Assembly: GCA_033239005.1 (NCBI GenBank)
Contig: BSQZ01000005.1
Location: 10,244,001-10,308,000, forward strand
Origin: Lamellibrachia satsuma
Taxonomy: Eukaryota > Annelida > Polychaeta > Sabellida > Siboglinidae
Length of the DNA stretch: 64,000 nucleotides
Direction: 5' to 3'
Shown: one piece after another, positions 42,901-52,534 of the stretch
Layout: each line of letters starts with the position of its first letter
Position numbering within the stretch: the first letter of the stretch is position 1
Notes under the pieces: generated by a model
What the model was told of the DNA's origin: nothing
Database searches by the model: none
Seen by the model: the letters and a program-made list of their open reading frames with translations, nothing else
Made by a program: the position numbers and the translations under genes

Positions 42901-45900
42901 CTGATTTATGGGTAACAAGCTCACAGGAGGCAGTAGTGACAATGTCGACAGTGACCCAACTCTGACAGTGTGAGTGTGGCCTTGTGGCTCATCCAAAGCA
43001 ACAGCTGTAGGAACGGAATTCCACAACTGATATTCAAGAGGCTGTTGCACTGGCATTGATCTATATGTGTGGTGTCAGCAACAAAGCCTGCTGTGCCTGA
43101 TATGGATCTGAACAGCTCTGCATGACACAGGCACAAGCTTTATGCACTGACCCTCTCTGTGCCTGTGTGCTATCTGAACAACACTGTATTTAACAGCAGT
43201 CGGCCTAACAAACTTAAGGGAGCTTTGTACAGTTGGTGCACTTCATCAATGTGATGACTAGTCGTACCGAGATTGCCTCCATGCACAAAGCATTCTTTAT
43301 GACTTGTAACTTAAAGCTGCGTCATCCAAATAATTTTTTTTACTTATCTCATCTTAAAATCATTTGGTGAAAAACCAAACGTACTTTGTATCCACTATGA
43401 CATGCTAGCTAGTAGTATTTCTAGTTCTGGTAAAATCATCTGACAAGCCAAAAAAGTATTTTTGGGTGGATCTGGTTAAAATTGTGCAAGAATGGATCAA
43501 AAGTTGTCCAGCTCTTCACGCTATGATAAAGGCTATCCACACTTTCACAAGTTACTCGATCTACCGATCAACGTAAATTCTTTTGATGATATTAACAAAT
43601 TCATGCACTCTTTAATTAAACCGATTACGTATCAGTTATTGCGGTTGTACTTTAATATATTCTGATTTGTGATAAGCTAAATCAAACGAGGAGGGAGGTT
43701 TAAGATTGAACTGTGTCATCCATAGTCTTATCCCTTTGAGATCTCTGGTCTACTGGACCTCCTTTGTGAAATCTTCTTGATCATCACTTAAATATTCTGG
43801 GTCACAACATCTGTCCGTCATGTTTTACAGTACACTGGACTTTCACTATAAGGGCTCCCAATGTAAGGAACCTCCACTTAAAAGGAACTTTTAAATCCCC
43901 TTTCTGATCTCTATCCATGGACATAAAGAAACATTGGATATATGGTTTGACCAAGTCCAAGTGGCAGTTCACTGCACATAGTGTGACCATAGATATTATA
44001 TAGTAATACGAGTTTTATTAGTGCTATATATCTATGGTGTGGTAGTCCACACAAGTGCATCAGGCAAGGCACTAGATAGTATAATCTAAAACATTTCATC
44101 CTTGGATATTTCATCTGGAGACATTTGATTATTCCGACTACAGATGACAGAATTGATGTGTTCAATATTAATATAATTTGTAATATGTAAATTTAGTGTT
44201 GACAGAGAATTTTCTCAGGGTTTTGTCTTGAAAATAAAATGCTTTAGCTCGATATAAAATTTATGACAACCGAATATTCATGATTGTATATTGTGTAATA
44301 TACAGAAATATTCTGAATGGACTATGTCCAGATATATGGTACTTTATAAATGTACTTATTAATATTATTAAATCACAACTGCAATGACAATAGAAATGCT
44401 GAAAAATCACGATTTTCTTCCTTGGTGAAATTTTTTATTTAGTCGTGATCGGTGAGAGGATATAGGTCACACCCATGATCGGCACTGACCCACTCAGTGT
44501 TCACCATTTTGGATATCCACTATTTTGATCCTAACCAGATTTAACAACTGAAGTAAATTCTTTCGATGATTTGAACAAAAATAGGCATTATTTTATTAAA
44601 TCGACTGCGGATGTTACATAAACTATTCACACACTATATATTTGGACACAAATGAACCATAGTTGCATAGGTTAAATCAGTTGAGGAAGCAAATTGAGAC
44701 TGATAGTCTCTGGTGACAATGTTTCCATGCAGTGACAATCTGGGACAGCCACGGTGGCAAAAGCTGTGCTGAAATGGACAATGTGTTCTGCGTCACCTGT
44801 AGTAACAAACAATGTACACCTGCATAGCCTGAGGGACTATTTCTTTCAGCAAGGGCACGAGAAAACCAGTTTTCTATTCAGCAGCATACTTTCTATACGA
44901 CCCCTTCTCCATGACTCACTGGATCTAGCCTGGGGATACAGCCAAAGGAACCAGGAAAACATACCATAGGTAATATTATTAGCAGGTTCATTGCAACTCT
45001 AACAGATTACTTTACTGGGCATAGTACAATGATACTGCTTCTAAGAAAATACCTACGTCTGAACATCCAGAGTATCAGTGCAGAATGGGAAGGAGGGTAA
45101 ATATCCACGTAGTGCATGGATATGACATAACACAGAATTGACAGAACCAGACAGTGTCGGCCAGACATAGATTACTAATTGCAGACACACGTGTCATGTT
45201 ACATGAAGCTAAATATTCTGCCTTAGATGGCAAGTCTTTCTAAGTCTGATTAAATATGACAGCTTATTCTGTCTGTATAACTTCATAAAACTACTGTGAA
45301 GCACACAAAATTACCTGTACTAATGTTGGGTAGAGGCAATATTTTCAATAATTATGGTGTATACACACTGACCTATTAAAATTGCATTTACAGTTACATG
45401 ATGTATTACCCAATTAAACAATACTGTCAGGGGGTTGCAAACTTGCAATTGTCTAATTACATAAGTCATGGTGATGCATTGTCTTGAGTAAACCCTTCTT
45501 ACCTGTATACCACTTCAAATGCGTAGTAAGAGTGTCTTATGGCATACATAGTTATTTGTATGCTGCCAATAAAATCTCTCATCCTGGATTGGTTGGCTGG
45601 TGTCTATCCACAATCAGCTAGATTAAGGCACATCATCCCAGACATGTACACTTGACACTTGGCTAATTATACCAGACGTGTACATTTGGTATGTTTCGCT
45701 TGTACACTTGGCACATTTCATTGATTATACCAGACTTGTATACCCAACACGTTTGGCTGATTACACCAGACTTGTACACTTGGCATGTTTGATCGATTAC
45801 ACCAGACATGTACATGTTTGGCTGATTACACCAGACTTGTACACTTGGCACATTTGGCTGATTACACCAGATGAGTACATGTTTGGCTGATTACACCAAA

Positions 45901-48900
45901 CTTATATACTTGGTACATTATGCCACACTTGTTGTCAATATTGGACAGTTTCCCCAAGCCACCTGTCATCCACTAACCAACACCGCTGCACTGCACTAAG
46001 TATAGAAACAAGACAAAGACCCAAACCAACACCGCACATTCCAACACGCATAGTCTCACTCCCCTCAAACTTGCTCAACTTACTGCCTTCCAACCAGCTG
46101 ACAGTCTTAATCACCCACAACACCTGACGTTTCCATGACCAACGAGCATAGATCTGTAGCTATCCCACCCCAAGGTGAATCCCAGATCCCAGTCTGACCA
46201 ACCTGTACCCAATAGCACCAGGACCAACTAATCTGCCATCAGCAGCATACATCATGGCCTGACTCATTTCTCCACACACACACCCGGCAGCCTGTGGATA
46301 AAAACCTGCCTGGTCCACCCTGTATTCCCACAAACAGGTCCTTACCGGCCAACAATCATCCACAGATCAACAACACAGAATAAGTGTACATGTACACACA
46401 CACACACACAATACCTACAGTTCTACATCCAAATCCACGCTACATTATGTACAGAAGTTTCATCCCACAATGCAGCAGCAGTGCCGCAATAGACTACACT
46501 GCCTGGCAGTGCCATCTAGCAATGCATTCTGACACAGGAGCACCAGTAGACAGGATGCTCCATGTGAAACAGATACTGTCAGCCTGGCACCCACGCTCCA
46601 CCGCCCAGCTTCAACCCAACTTATAAATATCTCTGTGCAGTGAGCATTTTTTGGCCGAATATTTGTCTACGCTAGGTCGCTGTGGAAACACAAGGGTGTC
46701 ATAATTTAACTGGTTGCGTGGCTGACTGCGGGGTAGCTGCTTGCATCTGTAAATCGCACACTTAAAAACCATGTCAGATTGTGCTACTGGAGCTTTGTTT
46801 TACATCGGTACATCAAGTTGTGTCAGCTACACTATGACACAACAACCATGCATCAAGAATGTTAGCTACTTATTACCATAGTGTATGTCCTATGTTAATG
46901 CACTGTACATACATAACTCAAAATATGTTTCAGTGAAGTTAACATGTTAGTGCTCTTTGTCAGATTAACCCTTGTTGAATTCTATAAATATCACAAGTTC
47001 CCACAAACGTAAATGTGCAACCTAACAGGTAGCAAAGAAACCTACATAAATCATTGTCTGTTTCACTCAGTCATGTATGTACCTCAGACAAATTTGTAAT
47101 TGAAACCAGTACCCATCAATGCTCCAACTGGGGCAATACACCCATTTTTCTTAGAACTATCAACGAATGTGTGTGTACTACGTTTCATCAATATGCATGA
47201 ATTGCATTCTGGGGTTCACATTGAAAGTGTTGGGTATACCTGATACAGATGAGGCAATTATATCAGAATAATAATCAATTATAATTAACCGTAAAACATA
47301 TTAGTATGAATACATGTGTGATTATTTGTAAAATGTAATCAATTACACATTACTTTTGCATGTAATCGTGATTACAATCATTATAACATTTCACAACTTA
47401 ATTTACATAATGAAATGTTAGCATCATCACCAATCATGCGGCAATGTTATATACAACAAAAGCAAACACAACATTAAAATACAGTCACCGTACATGGTTT
47501 AGATAAAAAATGAAGAGAAAAGCCTGCCTGCATTGTAGTTAGGACTTTGGCAACAGAAATATGCATAAGAAAATTGTAATTATGACTGTATTCATGATTA
47601 CAATTATTTTGGCAATGTAATCAAGTATGATTAGGATTACTTTGCCTTTTTGACCAATGCCGTTGAGTATAAACATTCAAACATTTTTGAAAATTACACA
47701 CAGTTATGACTACTGAGTATGATTACTCCATCTCCGGTATATGAGCATCAGTTGTTAGACCAATCTTGTTCATGAATATTTAAGAAATTAATAATACTGC
47801 ATCAGGTGATATATCATAATTATTGTGTCTGCACTGAGTGTCAAATGCAGCTCATTCTTGCACCAAACACACAACAGTGTATTAATCTTGCTATTGCACC
47901 AAACTGAGCACCAAACACACAACAGTGTATTAATCTTGCTATTGCACTAAACTGAGCACCAAACATGCACAACAATGTGTTCAGCCTGCTTTTGCACTTA
48001 GCATCAAACACATAGAACAATGAATTCAGCCTGCTTTTGCACTGAGCATCAAACATATACAGCAATGTGTTCAGCGTGTTCTTGAACTGAACATCAAACA
48101 CACAACAGTGTGTTCGGCTTGCTCTTGCATTGAGCATCAAACACACAACAATGTGTTCAGTGTGCTCTAACATTGAGCATCAAACACACAATAACGTGTT
48201 CAGCTTGCTCTTGTACTGAGAATCAAACACACAACAATGTGTTCAGCCTGTTTTCGCACTGAGCATCAAACAGTGACAAACACAAAACAATGTGTTCAGC
48301 TTGTTCTTCCACTGAGCAATCAAATACATACAATGTATTCAGCTAGTTCTTGCACTGCACATCAAACACATGCTCCATATTCTGCTTGCTCTTGCACTGA
48401 GAATCAAACACACACAACAATGTGTTCATTCTGCTCTTGCATTGAGCATCAAACACATAGAATGTGTTCAGCTTGCTTTTGCACTGAGCATCAAACACAT
48501 ACAATGTGTTCAGCTTGCTCTTGCATTGAGCATCAAACACACAATAATAAACTCAGGTTGTGTTGTGTGATCTGTTCCAAGAAAACATAGTAAAACAAAA
48601 TCTAGTGGATGAGCCTAAAACCTGCACAAATACTAATTTCATAACAACATTTTGGTAATAACACCAACAAATTTAGCTTTACTTTGCGAAATCACATGGA
48701 TTCTTGTAGATGTTCCAGGAAAAAATGTTCTTGTTGAAATGTGGCCGATATATTCAAGGAGTTTCTAACCGATATACAGGAACATGTGCATTATCACTGG
48801 AGTCGTAACTTGTCAATTTAGTCTGTTTATTCAGTGGTCTATGATGGCAAAATAGCTGGTCAGGTTGCATTAATGTAAAAAGCATAAAAAAATAATCATG

Positions 48901-49708
48901 ATAGTATTATTTCACAGTAACATAATTAATAATTAAACTGACATTCCTGCCATATGGCTTACTTTAAAACTGTTTCGTTTCTTCAAACAGGCATCACAAT
49001 TCATCTCATCTATAACATCCATATATCAGCACATATCTTTCTGCCTTCGAAATAGGTATAGTATGATAACTATTTATTTCCTGCTTATTGACGTGCCACG
49101 AGTCAACCTAGAACGTTTTGGCCGCCGAGCATTTGCCTGCGCTGGCCCCACGCTGTGGAATAAACTGCCTGCCAACATACGTGGAACCACCATCAATTCA
49201 AGAAACTACTAAAGGCATTTCTTTTTTCCACTTAATGGGTTTTACCGCTTTGATATTGCATTTTTAATGATCTTATTACATATTATCAATCCTATTTATG
49301 TTCTGTATTATTGATGATATTAGCGTTTTATTTCCTATTTGAGATTTATCTTTTATATACAAATGCCATGTAATCAGTATACTTTTTCTTAACATAATTT
49401 TACACACGCGAACATTCTGCATAGTTTTTAACATTTTATACAGCTCATGTATTATTATTATTATCACTATCTACATACAAGTTTATATCGTGTGAACTGA
49501 TGTCTGTACACACCCGTGAAAGGGGCAGTAGCCCCGGATTTGATGGTGTCAAAATAAAGTTTTATTATATTATTGTTTATTATTGAATTTAGTTAACTGT
49601 CAGTTTGACTCAGACTTTATCCATGACACTTTTTAAAACAATGTAACTTTTCCACTATTGTTATCAATGCTATTTTTGGAAATGTGTAGTCTTACTAACC
49701 AATCAATA

Positions 49709-49748
<40 letters not shown>

Positions 49749-49862
49749 ACTACAGCTATATATATATATTATATCATAATATATATTATAATATATATTA
49801 TAATATATATATATATATGTACACACATATATATATATATACATGTATATATATATATATAT

Positions 49863-49900
<38 letters not shown>

Positions 49901-50925
49901 CTGATGTATATTTATCATCAGAAATTAAAATAGCATAAATTACTGGTCTTCCCAATTGCAGATCAATGTAATCTTATTTTAGTTCAAGTGGCATCTGTTT
50001 ACAGGACATTGTTTACAGGACATTGCAACACTGAATTTATTAGTATTTTTGACATCTTGGTTTGTTAAAAATAGTATCCATACAAGACGTGTCACTGTTG
50101 TCATCTTTCATCTACATATTTGTTCCTATTTGAAAATAAAAAAGCCACTTTTACAACTTACAAAGCTCACTTGATGATAATTATTGACAGACCAACAAAT
50201 TAATGAATTTACATTTACTTTATAAGACTGGTCAGTCTGTACACCAAGAGACAGACACTTTTGACTGTATGTGTGCACACACCAAGGTATCTGATCAATT
50301 ACAGGGTCAATTATCAGTCCCCCAGGATCACACAGTGCTTCCCTTCCTAGGCTGAAAAAGCAGGGTTGTGACTAAAAACTGGGTCACCATGGGAAGGAGC
50401 AGCCCCAGGCATGAGGGTAGTCAGAGCAGGGTGCAAAGGGTAGTCCCAGGGCAGGTGCAACAAATCATAATGATTCATTAGTCATGGGTGCCACTTTCAA
50501 GACACCCTGAGGCATGTTGCTGGACAAAGCTACATATGTTGGTCCCTCTGGGGACATATTGTTTACCGTTTGTCAACAGAAATTAACTGTTATTTACTCC
50601 TACTCCAATACCCCATTATAAAGAATCATCACCAGAACAGAGCTGCTGATAAGACAACTTGTTAGTCAGCTTGCACATAAAGCATAGGACAGCCTTTGAT
50701 CTTTCTAAAAGTTTACAAAAGCACGAACTTTGAATGCATTATATAGCAAATGTGGCATGTAGTTACACATACAGTCACATATTCCTGCAGAGGCCCTGCC
50801 AAACATAATGTATGACAAGAGGGTTAAAACAGAGGATGGCCAATGGGAACCTGTGTCTGTTTTGTGCATGGTGCAATCTTCAGCACGGTTTACCCATAAC
50901 TCTCATATATATGTATATGAATATA

Positions 50926-50993
<68 letters not shown>

Positions 50994-52488
50994 ATATGGG
51001 TTTTCTTAAATTTGATGGATATATTCCTTACAGGGATACAGATTTAGAAGTGCATTTTGGACAGGGCTTTTTTGTGTGTTAATTTATGGGATATGGCATG
51101 CGTTTGTCAAATGGCATGTGAATAACAGATTACTGGTTTAAAACACATCTGAATATGAGTGACTCTCTTGAATATATCAGACGTGCACAGTAGGCGTGCC
51201 AAAGTATTGCAAGATCCCATCAGTATGTCCCAGTTTGTTATATCGATGGGTACAAGGAACAATGAGCAAGAGTGCAGAACGGGGATTTAAAAGTTGTTAC
51301 TTTCATTAGGGGTCCATATAACTTGAGGCCACAGATTTCATTGGACAGTAGACCTTACTTATAAGAAAACTAGTGTGAACCTGCAGACAGCATAACAACG
51401 CGCCCACCATGACACTATCTCCATAACATGAATCATGTTTCCTATTATTCAGTAACCATGGAGACCATCCTCCATTCTGGAGGAAAGTCTTGTGATTCAT
51501 GACCCAAATGTTGGGTCACTGACTGCGACAATGCTCTCTGAACCCACATCATTTTTATATACCCCGCCCCATACCGTCACAGTGGGGCATGTGACGTCCT
51601 TACAGAGAGACAAGGGACATAACAAGTGACTCAGAAAGTGAGTCAAAACATTGTGTTTGCAACAACAAAAAGTTGTACCACATGTGTTGGCTCCAAAAAT
51701 GCTATAAATAACAACATGTGAAATGTATTTTTACTATTGATTTCTTTACCAAAAACATTGTTTACATTTGTCTAATATTACAACAAAGGTTTATTTTATC
51801 AGTGTTATACATATTTTATGTACAACACCTCATAATGCACATGTACAACATTTTATATTCTGATTTATAAAAAAAAATTATATTATCACAATGTCTTATT
51901 TATGTTTGAGCAAGGATTTTTAATTATAACACTTTTGCCACATCCCTTTTTTAACATAACAGCTAGACAACATATTTGTGACACAGTGATATAGTTTAAT
52001 TGCAACTGATTTGTAAAAATCAATTATGTACTTTAATGGATACACAATTAGTATTAAAACACATTCCTTTGAACTTTGTTAGTTAAATTAAAATGAAAAC
52101 ATACTGGAAACTGTCCCATCCTTAAGTAAACCTTGACCAAACAATCACAGTTCTGTGAAATGACCTGATGACATTTACCTTGTACATAAAGGAATATACA
52201 ATCAATACACTGGTCAATTCAAGCATGATTTCTTTTGTCACAATTTTAGGTGACAGCTGGCACAAGCAGTCCCGTGTGCATATATGTTTAGGCAAAGATA
52301 TCAACAAACCTTTTGCAGGCAAACCGTTTGTTCCAAAGTTAATATATATTTCAAACATGCTTCTGCTTTTTAAATAACTATTGTGACACATGTATGCATT
52401 CAATATTTGTGTCCTATATAATTCCAGACTGAAAATGTCATTTCCTATAATCAGAATCTTTATAAGATACATGGTTAGAATTTGGGAT

Positions 52489-52534
<46 letters not shown>

